DNA of 64,000 nucleotides, taken from positions 1 to 64,000 of the forward strand of contig NZ_CP013189.1 in the NCBI RefSeq assembly GCF_001444425.1, in the 5' to 3' direction. The notes under the pieces are model-generated. The model did not search any database, had not been told where the DNA came from, and saw nothing but the letters and a program-made list of their open reading frames with translations. The position numbers and the translations under genes were made by a program. The stretch is from Pseudohongiella spirulinae. GTDB lineage: Bacteria; Pseudomonadota; Gammaproteobacteria; Pseudomonadales; Pseudohongiellaceae. Positions 32,161-40,593 of this stretch are shown in pieces (within the stretch, counting starts at the first letter, position 1; each line of letters opens with the position of its first letter).

Positions 32161-33918
32161 TCAGTCCTTATGGTGAAACGTCTTTTCGTATTCTTCGCCG
32201 GGCTCATTCTGTGGAATAAAGTCCTTATCCGCGCCCGGCACACTGTAGTCGTAAGCCCATCGGTATACGCTGGGCAACTCCGGGCCCCAGTTACCGTGCT
32301 TGGGCGGCGTATCAGGGGTCTGCCATTCCAGCGTTGTGGCACCCCATGGGTTACCGTCAGCTTTCTCGCCGTTTCGCAGGCTCCAGAAAAGATTAATGAA
32401 GAACAGAATCTGGGCAACAGCTACAAAAATTGCCGCCAGAGTAATATTGGCATTCAGTGCCTGTGCAGAAGCGGGTACAAAATCGGTATTGCCCATTTCG
32501 AAATATCGACGTGGCACACCCAGGAACCCCAGATAGTGCATTGGCAGGTAAATAGCGTAGGTGCCAAGGAAGGTGCACCAGAAATGCACTTTACCCATCG
32601 TTTCGTTAAACATACGGCCGGTCATCTTCGGGTACCAGTGGTACAGCGCCGCGTATAGAACCAGAACCGGCGAGACACCCATTACCATATGAAAGTGCGC
32701 AACCACAAAATAGGTATCTGCCAGAGGCACGTCGATAATCACATTACCCAGGAACAGCCCGGTCAGCCCACCATGCACAAAAGTGAATATGAACCCAATG
32801 GCAAACAACATCGGTGTGTTCAGGCGAATGTTGCCCTGCCACAGCGTCAGTACCCAGTTATAGACCTTAAGTGCGGTTGGCACAGCGATAATCAGCGTAG
32901 TAGTGGCGAAGAAGAAGCCGAAATACGGGTTCATGCCACTGACATACATGTGGTGTGCCCAAACCAGGAAGCTCAAACCGCCAATGGCGATAATTGCCCA
33001 GACCATCATGCGATAACCGAATATATTCTTTCTGGCATGGGTGGCGATAACATCAGAAACCAGACCAAAAGCAGGAAGTGCCACGATATACACTTCCGGG
33101 TGACCGAAGAACCAGAAAAGGTGCTGGAACAGAATCGGACTGCCACCGTCGTAATCGAGCTGTTCACCCAGTTGCATCATTGCCGGCATAAAGAAACTGG
33201 TACCCAGCACCAGATCAAATCCCAGCATGATGGCGCTGACCAGCAATGCCGGGAAGGCAAAAAGGCCGAGCACTGTTGCGGTGAATATCCCCCAGATTGA
33301 CAGTGGCATGCGCATAAGAGTCATGCCGCGGGTCCTGGCCTGCAGAATCGTGGTCACATAGTTAAGGCCGCCCATGGTGAAGGCAACGATGAATACAGCC
33401 AGCGAAATGAGCATGAGTAACATGCCACCACCCGAGCCCGGGGTACCGGAAGTAATCGATTGCGGAGCGTACAATGTCCACCCTGCCCCGGCCGGACCGC
33501 CGGTCACAAAGAAACTGGCAAGCAAAATGAGAACCGAGAGAAAGTAAAACCAGAAACTCAGCATATTAAGGAATGGAAATACCATGTCCCGGGTACCACA
33601 CATCAGGGGGATCAGGTAGTTACCGAAGCCGCCCAGGAACAGGGCGGTCAACAGGTACACCACCATGATCATGCCGTGCATGGTCACAGCCTGATAATAA
33701 AAAGCCGGGTCGATCCAGCTGACAGTATCCGGGAAGCCCAATTGCAAGCGCATCAGAATGGACAGCACCAGGGCGATCAGACCCACAAAAATGGCTACGC
33801 CACCATATTGAATGGCGATTACCTTGTGATCCTGGCTCCAGATATATTTGGTAACGAAGCTGTGAGGATCGTGCAGCGCGTGCGGATCATCCTGGTCGGC
33901 TAATGGGACATAGGCCAT
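32161..33918 (-). CDS. Cytochrome c oxidase subunit I, second oxidase
   Basis: This is a second haem-copper oxidase catalytic subunit of 585 aa. It is 51 residues longer than the first, mostly in a soluble C-terminal tail after the last helix. It has YIWSQDHKVIAIQY, the FGHPEVYIVALPAFG segment with the D-channel glutamate and CuB His-Tyr, WAHHMYVSGMNP, and YFVVAHFHMVMG with haem ligands, so all catalytic residues appear present. GGAGGA lies eight bases before ATG 33918. The operon runs coxB2, coxA2, III-like, III, IV. Confidence 0.96.
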   Translation of the reverse strand: MAYVPLADQDDPHALHDPHSFVTKYIWSQDHKVIAIQYGGVAIFVGLIALVLSILMRLQLGFPDTVSWIDPAFYYQAVTMHGMIMVVYLLTALFLGGFGNYLIPLMCGTRDMVFPFLNMLSFWFYFLSVLILLASFFVTGGPAGAGWTLYAPQSITSGTPGSGGGMLLMLISLAVFIVAFTMGGLNYVTTILQARTRGMTLMRMPLSIWGIFTATVLGLFAFPALLVSAIMLGFDLVLGTSFFMPAMMQLGEQLDYDGGSPILFQHLFWFFGHPEVYIVALPAFGLVSDVIATHARKNIFGYRMMVWAIIAIGGLSFLVWAHHMYVSGMNPYFGFFFATTTLIIAVPTALKVYNWVLTLWQGNIRLNTPMLFAIGFIFTFVHGGLTGLFLGNVIIDVPLADTYFVVAHFHMVMGVSPVLVLYAALYHWYPKMTGRMFNETMGKVHFWCTFLGTYAIYLPMHYLGFLGVPRRYFEMGNTDFVPASAQALNANITLAAIFVAVAQILFFINLFWSLRNGEKADGNPWGATTLEWQTPDTPPKHGNWGPELPSVYRWAYDYSVPGADKDFIPQNEPGEEYEKTFHHKD

Positions 33919-33981
33919 GAAAACATCCTCCGGGTGTATGTAGCTGTCTTGCTATTCAAATTGTTGTTATTCAATACACGC

Positions 33982-35346
33982 TCAACGCAGGGTATTGATA
34001 TAGGCGATCACGTCATCCTGCTGTTGCGCTGTCCGCATGGCTTTGACCATGGAGGTCATCTGGTAACCATAGTCGTCTTCACGGTGTGCACCACGAACGC
34101 CGCTGCGGTAGTTCTCCAGTTGCAGTGCCATATACCAGTCGTCCATGCCGGCCAGCGCCGGTGCATCAGTTGCCCAGCTACCCTTGCCGTCTGCCCCGTG
34201 ACAGGCAGCACAGTTTGCGGTGTAAATTCGCTGACCGCGCTCAGCATCGCCGCTGATAGTTGTAGCTGCTGGCGTGACCGGCAGGGTTTCAATGTAAGCG
34301 GCAACATTGCGGCGAGCGGTTTCGGTATTCACCATATTCGCCATGGGTGCCATCATCTGGCCAAAGCTGTCTTCCGGATCAGCGCCGCGAACACCTTCGG
34401 AGTAATAGCGCAGCTGACGTTCGATGTACCAGGGTTGCAAGCCTGCCAGTTTAGGGGCGTTCATGGCACGGTTACCTTCGCCGTTCTGTCCGTGGCAACT
34501 GGCACAGACGGCGTACGATTGCTGACCAGCCGTGACATTGGCGGGAGCACGACTTTGGGTCTCAGCGAAAGTTGGCTGTTCCGCCAGCCAGTTCTCAAAG
34601 TCCCGTGGCTCCATGACTTCAACCCGCGCGCGCATGATATGGTGGCCAAGTCCGCAATATTGCTCACACAATATTTCGAAGACACCGGTTCGGGTGGGCT
34701 CGATCCACATGTACGACACCATGCCCGGTACCATGTCCATTTTTACCCGGAACTGCGGTACGGTGTAATTGTGCAGTACATCACGTGAACGAAGCAGTGC
34801 CTTGGTGGGTTGATTCAGTGGCAGCGCCATATATGGTTGCTTGATAACAATATCGTCCTGACCATTTGGGTCATCAGGGTTGACGCCCCAGGGGTTGGTT
34901 TCAGTGATATGGTTGATGTCCGCGGTACCCAGTTGCCCGTCAGCACCGGGGTAACGGAAGGACCATTGCCACTGGGACGCAAACGCTTCGAACTCGGTTG
35001 CTTCTTCTGGAACGGTGACAAACTGTGCCCATACAAACAGGCCCGGAGCCAGCATCGCGGCAACCCCAACTGTTGTGATCAGGGTCAGTCCGGTTTCCAG
35101 CCGGGCATTCTCCGGCTCGTAAACTGCCTTATGCTCAGCGCCTTTGCGCTGGCGATAACGGTAAACACTCCAGGCCAGAAACAGATTAACCAGTACAAAA
35201 ACTGTGCCGGTCACCCAGAAAGTCAGGTTGATGGTGAAATCAATATTCGACCAGTGCGAGGCGATTTCAGTGAACCACCAGGGGCTGGCAAAATGGAAAA
35301 CAACGGAGCCGACAACCAACAGGACGAGAACAACTGCAATAGCCAT
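33982..35346 (-). CDS. Cytochrome c oxidase subunit II with two cytochrome c domains, second oxidase
   Basis: This 454-aa CuA subunit is fused to two class I cytochrome c domains. Two membrane helices lie at about residues 1-22 and 36-60. The CuA ligands are in DVLHNYTVPQF and CEQYCGLGHHIM. The haem sites CASCHGQNGEG and CAACHGADGKG lie in tandem c4/c553-like repeats. The start is ATG 35346 with AAGGA upstream; an in-frame ATG at 35448 would add an untypical Cys/His-rich stretch. It is the first gene of the reversed operon. Two haems allow direct electron entry from a wider set of donors, an inference from architecture. Confidence 0.94.
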   Translation of the reverse strand: MAIAVVLVLLVVGSVVFHFASPWWFTEIASHWSNIDFTINLTFWVTGTVFVLVNLFLAWSVYRYRQRKGAEHKAVYEPENARLETGLTLITTVGVAAMLAPGLFVWAQFVTVPEEATEFEAFASQWQWSFRYPGADGQLGTADINHITETNPWGVNPDDPNGQDDIVIKQPYMALPLNQPTKALLRSRDVLHNYTVPQFRVKMDMVPGMVSYMWIEPTRTGVFEILCEQYCGLGHHIMRARVEVMEPRDFENWLAEQPTFAETQSRAPANVTAGQQSYAVCASCHGQNGEGNRAMNAPKLAGLQPWYIERQLRYYSEGVRGADPEDSFGQMMAPMANMVNTETARRNVAAYIETLPVTPAATTISGDAERGQRIYTANCAACHGADGKGSWATDAPALAGMDDWYMALQLENYRSGVRGAHREDDYGYQMTSMVKAMRTAQQQDDVIAYINTLR

Positions 35347-35671
35347 ACGCGGGATATCCTTGTGAAAGTGCGAGCACGGACAACAGTGGATACAGCAACT
35401 GTATAGCGAAAGATAATAAAAGGCCGGATGGACTGCTGAAGCAGCCACATCGGATGGTGAATGTTCTGGTTACGCAATTGACTACGAACGCTACAACAAA
35501 TTCCGCTCACAACGCGATCCCCCCCTTTTATTGTTAATCTTTCGGATGGGTACTCAACGTGTTACTTCGTACTTGTTCAATCAAACATTCAATCTGGGTT
35601 GGCGGCGATGAACACCGCCAACCTATCGGATCGTATAGTAATGCAAAGATCAGTGCAACAACTCAAATGGC
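35347..35671. other. 325-base gap upstream of the second oxidase operon
   Basis: This gap must contain the promoter of the reversed coxB2 operon. On the reverse strand a TTGAGT near 35559-35554 could be a -35 element, but no convincing -10 follows, so I do not call the promoter. A strong hairpin lies at 35597-35623 (listed separately). A run of seven C on the forward strand is seen near 35519-35525. No gene is visible. Confidence 0.4.
35597..35623 (-). terminator. Hairpin downstream of the 179-aa membrane protein gene
   Basis: GGTTGGCGG and CCGCCAACC make a perfect 9-bp stem with a 9-base loop, 49 bases after the stop of the gene ending at 35672. There is no strong T-run after it on either strand, so it may be a weak terminator or a transcript-stabilising structure. 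Confidence 0.5.
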
Positions 35672-36211
35672 TCAGGATCGCACCATCTGCAGATCGGCAA
35701 ATGGATTGAAGAAGTGAGCATCAATGGCAGCCAGCTGGGCTTCTTGATGTTTGGCTTCCATCATGTCCTTGATCTTCTGGACTTGTGGCTCTTTCGCGTA
35801 GATCAGAATGAGATATTTGCCGGCGGCAATATCGTCGTGGAAATGCGCGATTTTTTTATTTTCGTTGGCAATGCCGGTCAATCCTCCGACCCAGGCGCCA
35901 AAGCAGGTTACCAGGAACACGATGGCTGCATAGGCGTACCAGGGAATGGGTGTGCCAAAAGGTTCGGCAACGGCTGCCAAGCCGGCCAATATCAGACCGG
36001 CAACAAAGCCGATACCGGCACCAATGAAACCCTCGCGGATAAAATCCAGTGTTTCAAGGTAATTGCTGGAATGCAAATGCTCTTTGACCAGACCGCTTTC
36101 ATCCTTGCTGTGGATGTGCAGAAACCAGTCATCAACACCAATGTCGTGCAGATCATCTGAGATCTGATGGGTGCTCTTCAAGGTGGGTGACAAGTAATAG
36201 ATACATCTCAT
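35672..36211 (-). CDS. Glycine-rich two-helix membrane protein, unknown function
   Basis: I do not recognise this 179-aa protein with certainty. A soluble start of about 58 residues is followed by two membrane helices (about residues 62-82 and 94-114) rich in glycine (GAGIGFVAGLILAGLA and GAWVGGLTG), a glycine-zipper look. A soluble tail of about 60 residues follows. The layout recalls DUF1269-type or general-stress 17M-like proteins. AAGGAG lies eight bases before ATG 36211, so it is surely translated. It stands alone, divergent from ctaB. Confidence 0.75.
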   Translation of the reverse strand: MRCIYYLSPTLKSTHQISDDLHDIGVDDWFLHIHSKDESGLVKEHLHSSNYLETLDFIREGFIGAGIGFVAGLILAGLAAVAEPFGTPIPWYAYAAIVFLVTCFGAWVGGLTGIANENKKIAHFHDDIAAGKYLILIYAKEPQVQKIKDMMEAKHQEAQLAAIDAHFFNPFADLQMVRS

Positions 36212-36406
36212 CTAGCTTCTCCTTTCTTTAATTATTGGATCGCTGTTCGTACATCTATCAATTAACAATCTACTCTTACAAAATAAATTTGTCTTGTTTT
36301 TTTCTATATGACAAGCTTTTACGATACAATATCCAACCCCCGACTCATTCACACAATTGCTGCACGGCCTGCTTTTGGCACCGGGCGGCACTCAAGAGAG
36401 ACACCT

Positions 36407-37294
36407 GTGACAGAGCTAACACACAAGCAGACAGCAAGCTGGCGTGACTATTACGAGATGTGCAAGCCGCGGGTGGTTATGCTGATGATACTGACCTCCT
36501 TGGTGGGTATGTTCCTGGCTGTTCCTGGCATGGTGCCCCTGGATATTCTGATACTCGGCAATATTGGCATTGCGCTGGTGGCGGGTTCCGGTGCGGTCGT
36601 CAATCATCTGATTGACCGCAAGGTTGATGCCGTTATGCGCCGCACGATCAATCGCCCGATGCCGCAGGGCCGGGTTCAGCCGCATCAGGCGGCATGGTTC
36701 GCTGCGATTATCGGCGTGCTGGGCATGGCCATTATGCTGCTCTGGGTGAATGCCCTGAGTGCCTGGCTGACACTGGCCTCATTTGTGGGTTATGCCTTTA
36801 TCTATACCGGCTACCTGAAACGGGCGACACCGCAGAATATCGTGATCGGCGGGTTATCTGGTGCCATGCCGCCGCTGTTGGGCTGGTCGGCTGTGACCGG
36901 CACTATTGAGCCGGGAGCACTGATTCTGGTTTTGATCATTTTCGCCTGGACGCCACCACATTTCTGGGCGTTGGCTATTCATCGCAAGGAGGAATATGCC
37001 AAGACCGGGATTCCCATGCTGCCAGTGACACATGGTGAGCATCTGACCAAAATACATATCATTCTGTATACCGTTATCCTGCTGCTGGTCAGCGTCATGC
37101 CCTGGTTGATTGGCATGAGCGGGTTGATTTATCTATTGGCTGCAGTGGTGCTGGGTCTGGGTTTCCTGGTCTGGTCCCTGTTGCTCATGTACAGACCCAA
37201 ACAATCGACGGCAATGGATACCTTCAAGTATTCCATCATCTACCTGATGGTGCTGTTTCCGGTTCTGTTGATTGATCACTATTTTTATATCTGA
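36407..37294 (+). CDS. ctaB: Protohaem IX farnesyltransferase (haem O synthase)
   Basis: CtaB/CyoE attaches a farnesyl group to haem B to make haem O, the precursor of haem A. It is 295 aa with seven to nine membrane helices. UbiA-type motifs are NHLIDRKVDAVMRRTINRP and DxxxD-like residues near YLKRATPQN. I chose GTG 36407, preceded by AGAGAG, because it gives the family length; ATG 36308 would add 33 non-family residues. A TACAAT at 36325 could be its -10 element. Haem A synthase, which normally precedes it in Pseudomonas, is absent. Confidence 0.95.
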   Translation: MTELTHKQTASWRDYYEMCKPRVVMLMILTSLVGMFLAVPGMVPLDILILGNIGIALVAGSGAVVNHLIDRKVDAVMRRTINRPMPQGRVQPHQAAWFAAIIGVLGMAIMLLWVNALSAWLTLASFVGYAFIYTGYLKRATPQNIVIGGLSGAMPPLLGWSAVTGTIEPGALILVLIIFAWTPPHFWALAIHRKEEYAKTGIPMLPVTHGEHLTKIHIILYTVILLLVSVMPWLIGMSGLIYLLAAVVLGLGFLVWSLLLMYRPKQSTAMDTFKYSIIYLMVLFPVLLIDHYFYI

Positions 37295-37318
37295 TCTGAA
37301 TTTCACAGGCGGTATTTT

Positions 37319-37990
37319 ATGAAACGAGGCGTGAAAATTACCCTGATCGTGTGTCTGATCTGGGTAGCGTTCGTGTTTTACATGACCTATGCGCGCTATG
37401 CGGACAATAACAACCCGACGCAGCCTGAAACTGTGTCTGAGGAAGAGTTACGCGAAATTGGCGCCATGATCTATCCGGAGCCGGTTGCGGTCAGTGCTTT
37501 TGAGTTGCAGGATCATCACGGTCAACCCTTTACTGAGCAGTCTTTTCAGGATAACTGGACATTGGTGTTTTTTGGTTTTACCAACTGCCCGGATATCTGC
37601 CCGTTGACCATGTTCGAATTGACCGGGTTTTATAATGACCTGCAAGGCAGCCCCTTACGGGACGACACACAAGTGATCATGGTCAGCGTAGACCCGTTCA
37701 GAGATGATACGGCCAAGATTGCTCAGTTTATGGCCGGATATCATGAGGACTTCCTGGGCGTTAACGGCGATTATGGTGTGGTGTCGAAGCTGGCCAGTGA
37801 GTTGTTTATTGCCCACGGCATCATGCCCGTGCCTGCGCCCGATGGCGGCACGCCGCGCAACTTCATGGTTGATCACAGCGGCAACATCCTGATTATTGAC
37901 CCACAGGGGCGATATCGCGGCTTTCTGGAACCCAATATCAAACGGGATAATATTACACAGGCTTACGAGATTATCAGAAGCGCTCTGTAA
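37319..37990 (+). CDS. SCO1/SenC family copper chaperone
   Basis: SCO proteins load copper into the CuA site of subunit II. It is 223 aa with one N-terminal membrane anchor (about residues 7-24). The copper/redox motif is FTNCPDICPLT (CxxxCP), and the third copper ligand is the histidine in FMVDHSGN. AGGCGG precedes the ATG. It follows ctaB by 24 bases and ends five bases from the convergent znuB gene. It keeps the histidine that the protein at 29662-30312 lacks. Confidence 0.95.
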   Translation: MKRGVKITLIVCLIWVAFVFYMTYARYADNNNPTQPETVSEEELREIGAMIYPEPVAVSAFELQDHHGQPFTEQSFQDNWTLVFFGFTNCPDICPLTMFELTGFYNDLQGSPLRDDTQVIMVSVDPFRDDTAKIAQFMAGYHEDFLGVNGDYGVVSKLASELFIAHGIMPVPAPDGGTPRNFMVDHSGNILIIDPQGRYRGFLEPNIKRDNITQAYEIIRSAL

Positions 37991-37994
37991 GCGA

Positions 37995-38780
37995 TCAAGC
38001 TTTGACGGGCTTCAGGTAAATCATCATAAAGCAGACAAAAGCGCTGGCCACAATGGATGGCCCGGCCGGCGTGTCAAAATAGAATGACAACGTGATGCCT
38101 CCCAGCACGGCAATGCAACCGACAATACCGGCACCCATCGCCATTTGTTCGGGTGTACTGGCCAAACGTCTGGCTGCCGCGGCGGGTATGATCAGCAATG
38201 AGGTGATCAGCAAAACGCCCACAATTTTCATCGCAACCGCAATCAACATGGCGATCATCAGCACCAGCATGGCATAAAGCCGGTCGACAGGCAGACCCTC
38301 AATCTGTGCGAGTTCTCTATGGACGGTCAGTGCCAGAAAAGCATTCCAGTAATAGGCCAATAAAGCGGCCAGCACAGCGCAGGTGACTGCTATCCAGATA
38401 AGGTCCTGGGCGGTGATGGTTAGCAGATCCCCGAACAGAAATGCCATCAGATTCACCTGCACCATGTCAGACAGGGACAGAATCAGCAGGCCAAACGCCA
38501 GCGTGCTATGTGCAATGATGCCCAGCAGCGTGTCGGTCGCCAACATTTGACGGCGCTCCAGCAATAGCAGCACACCGGCAAACACACTGCAACTTAAGAT
38601 GATAGCCAGTTGCAGATTTATACTGGCCACGATGGCCAGGGCGACTCCCAGCAATGACGAGTGTGCCAGCGTGTCGCCAAAATAGGACATGCGCCGCCAA
38701 ACAACAAAGCAGCCGAGCGGACCGGCCAGTCCGGCAATTAACAGGCCGGCAATCACCGCATAAATGATAAAGTCATACAT
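37995..38780 (-). CDS. znuB: Zinc ABC transporter permease ZnuB
   Basis: ZnuB forms the inner-membrane channel of the ZnuABC high-affinity zinc importer. It is 261 aa with about eight membrane helices and belongs to the ABC-3 metal permease family. It starts MYDFIIYAVIAGLL and has the conserved DTLAHSSLLGVALA segment near residue 35. Its ATG overlaps the 3' end of znuC by eight bases, so the two are co-translated. Confidence 0.95.
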   Translation of the reverse strand: MYDFIIYAVIAGLLIAGLAGPLGCFVVWRRMSYFGDTLAHSSLLGVALAIVASINLQLAIILSCSVFAGVLLLLERRQMLATDTLLGIIAHSTLAFGLLILSLSDMVQVNLMAFLFGDLLTITAQDLIWIAVTCAVLAALLAYYWNAFLALTVHRELAQIEGLPVDRLYAMLVLMIAMLIAVAMKIVGVLLITSLLIIPAAAARRLASTPEQMAMGAGIVGCIAVLGGITLSFYFDTPAGPSIVASAFVCFMMIYLKPVKA

Positions 38781-39540
38781 GTTTGTGAGTTCTCACTACG
38801 TCCCCGGCAATATCGTGACTGTGGTTATGATGATGAGTGTAAACAGCCAGCGTTTCCGCCTCTTTGCGACCAAACAGTGCCAGGTAGGCCGGGTCATTGC
38901 TGACCTGCTCAGGTTTGCCGTGACAGCAGATGTGCTGGTTCAGACAAATCACCTGATCCGTTGCTGCCATCACCAGATGCAGATCATGCGATACCATTAA
39001 CACGCCGCAGTTGTGCGCCTTTCTGATGCCGTTAATCAGTTCATAGAGTTCCAGTTGTCCGCTGATATCGACCCCCTGGGCCGGTTCATCCAGTACCAGC
39101 ATGTCGGGTGACTGGCTCAGTGCCCGTGCCAACAATACTCGTTGCATTTCACCTCCGGACAAGGCGCTGACCTGTTGGCCGAGCAGGTGAGACACATTGA
39201 CCTCAGCAAGTGCGGACTCTGCAGACAGGGAGTTTTTTTGGCTATTGGCAGCGCCACCTAACTCAATAAAGCGCTTGACAGTCAGAGGCAGGGTTGGTTC
39301 TACGAAAACCTTCTGCGGCATGTAACCGATTCGAAGCCCTGCAGCCCGGCGCAGGCTGCCTTGTTGGGCCTTCATCAATCCCAGCACAATGCGCACCAGC
39401 GTCGTTTTTCCGGCACCGTTAGGGCCGATCAACGTCAACAACTCTCCCTTGCGCAAAGTCAGATCGACATGCTTGAGTACCTGCCGACCGCCAAGCTGGA
39501 TGCCAACGTCCTTTGCCTGAATGAGTATATTTGAGTCCAT
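38773..39540 (-). CDS. znuC: Zinc ABC transporter ATP-binding protein ZnuC
   Basis: ZnuC is the ATPase of the zinc importer, 255 aa from ATG 39540. Walker A is GPNGAGKTTL (near residue 38), the signature LSGGEMQRVLLAR, and Walker B LVLDEPAQGVD followed by the switch histidine in MVSHDLH. Its C-terminus is His-rich (THHHNHSHD), which might bind zinc. A Zur-type operator lies 30 bases upstream. In Pseudomonas the zur gene precedes znuC; here it does not. Confidence 0.95.
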   Translation of the reverse strand: MDSNILIQAKDVGIQLGGRQVLKHVDLTLRKGELLTLIGPNGAGKTTLVRIVLGLMKAQQGSLRRAAGLRIGYMPQKVFVEPTLPLTVKRFIELGGAANSQKNSLSAESALAEVNVSHLLGQQVSALSGGEMQRVLLARALSQSPDMLVLDEPAQGVDISGQLELYELINGIRKAHNCGVLMVSHDLHLVMAATDQVICLNQHICCHGKPEQVSNDPAYLALFGRKEAETLAVYTHHHNHSHDIAGDVVRTHKHV

Positions 39541-39569
39541 CAATGATCCCGCCAATGGTGATGCTGCAA

Positions 39570-39592
39570 AAAATGGTATATCATAACATTTC
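39570..39592. promoter_or_regulatory. Zur operator between znuCB and znuA
   Basis: AAATGGTAT and ATAACATTT are 9-base inverted arms with one mismatch and a 3-base spacer. They match the enterobacterial Zur box (GAAATGTTATA-N-TATAACATTTC, from memory) at all but three positions. The site is almost centred between the two start codons (30 and 29 bases), so one Zur dimer pair could repress both znuCB and znuA when zinc is sufficient. Confidence 0.85.
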
Positions 39593-39620
39593 TTTTTGCT
39601 GCAAACCTCTCCCTGCTACC

Positions 39621-40562
39621 ATGATGATTCACAGACAATTGTTAAGCAGTCTTTTGTTAGTTACCAGCCTGCTACTGAGTTTTTCGGTATCCGCTCAAGT
39701 GCGGGTAGTGACCAGCATAAAACCGCTGCAGATGATAGCGCATGCTATTACTGACGGTATCGCCGCGCCAGAGGTACTGATTCCTGATAATCAGTCATAT
39801 CATCACTTTGTACTACGGCCCTCAACCGTAAGATTACTTTCGCAAGCTGATCTCGTGGTATGGATAGGGCCAGAGCTTGAAATGTGGATGGAGGGGCAGC
39901 TGGCAGGCAGCCAAAAAACGGTTGTAGAGGTCTTGTCATTGCCGGGCCTGATTACGCAGCATTCAGGTCACGACCATGAGGATGCCGTGGAAGTGCTGAT
40001 TCCGGAGCAAGGCAGCCATGCGGGACATCAGCACAAGGATGGCGCCTTTCTGGATCCGCACGTCTGGCTGGATACCCGTAACGCGTTGTTAACAGCCAGA
40101 GCAATCACAGCGGCACTGATTCAGCTGGATGCTGACAATGCTTCGCAATATCAGAACAACCTGGATACATTCCAGCAGCAACTGGCGCAACTGGAAATTC
40201 GCCTGCAGACGCAGCTTGAGCCACTCAGGCAGACCGATTATGCGGTGTACCATGACGCATTTCAGTACTTCGAGAGCGAGTTCGGCCTGAGTCACAGCCT
40301 GGTGTTTGTTGGTAATGAAGAGCTGCAACCCGGAGTGCGGCATACACTGGCTGTTCGTCAGGCCATCGCTAACCGTCCGATCACCTGTCTTATGGAAGAT
40401 GTCACCGCCCAGGCGTCAACCATCCGCGCTCTGTTGGGCAATCATCCCGTAAAACGTATAACCGCAGACACCACCGGTCAGACCTTGACCTCAACGCCAC
40501 AGGCTTATATACAGATGATCTCCAACCTGGCCGACGCGTTTTTGCAGTGCCAGAGTCAGTAG
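39621..40562 (+). CDS. znuA: Zinc ABC transporter substrate-binding protein ZnuA
   Basis: ZnuA is the periplasmic zinc-binding protein that feeds ZnuB. It is 313 aa from ATG 39621 (39624 is equally possible); in-frame ATG codons from 39531 lie in the operator region and are not starts. A signal peptide runs to SVSAQ near residue 26. Zinc-ligand histidines are in QSYHHFVLRPS, DPHVWLD and HDAFQYFESEFGL. A His-rich flexible loop (HSGHDHED to GSHAGHQHKDG, about residues 120-145) marks it as zinc rather than manganese type. Confidence 0.95.
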   Translation: MMIHRQLLSSLLLVTSLLLSFSVSAQVRVVTSIKPLQMIAHAITDGIAAPEVLIPDNQSYHHFVLRPSTVRLLSQADLVVWIGPELEMWMEGQLAGSQKTVVEVLSLPGLITQHSGHDHEDAVEVLIPEQGSHAGHQHKDGAFLDPHVWLDTRNALLTARAITAALIQLDADNASQYQNNLDTFQQQLAQLEIRLQTQLEPLRQTDYAVYHDAFQYFESEFGLSHSLVFVGNEELQPGVRHTLAVRQAIANRPITCLMEDVTAQASTIRALLGNHPVKRITADTTGQTLTSTPQAYIQMISNLADAFLQCQSQ

Positions 40563-40593
40563 AACGGACTTCAATCAACAGCGGACACCTTTT

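Noticed and set aside
32689-33300. 203-codon open frame antisense to the second subunit I
   Set aside because: The translation is full of His/Gln runs typical of the reverse strand of membrane-protein genes.
33934-34788. 284-codon open frame antisense to coxB2
   Set aside because: It mirrors the subunit II gene with its clear haem and CuA motifs; the antisense product is Cys/His-rich with no family features.
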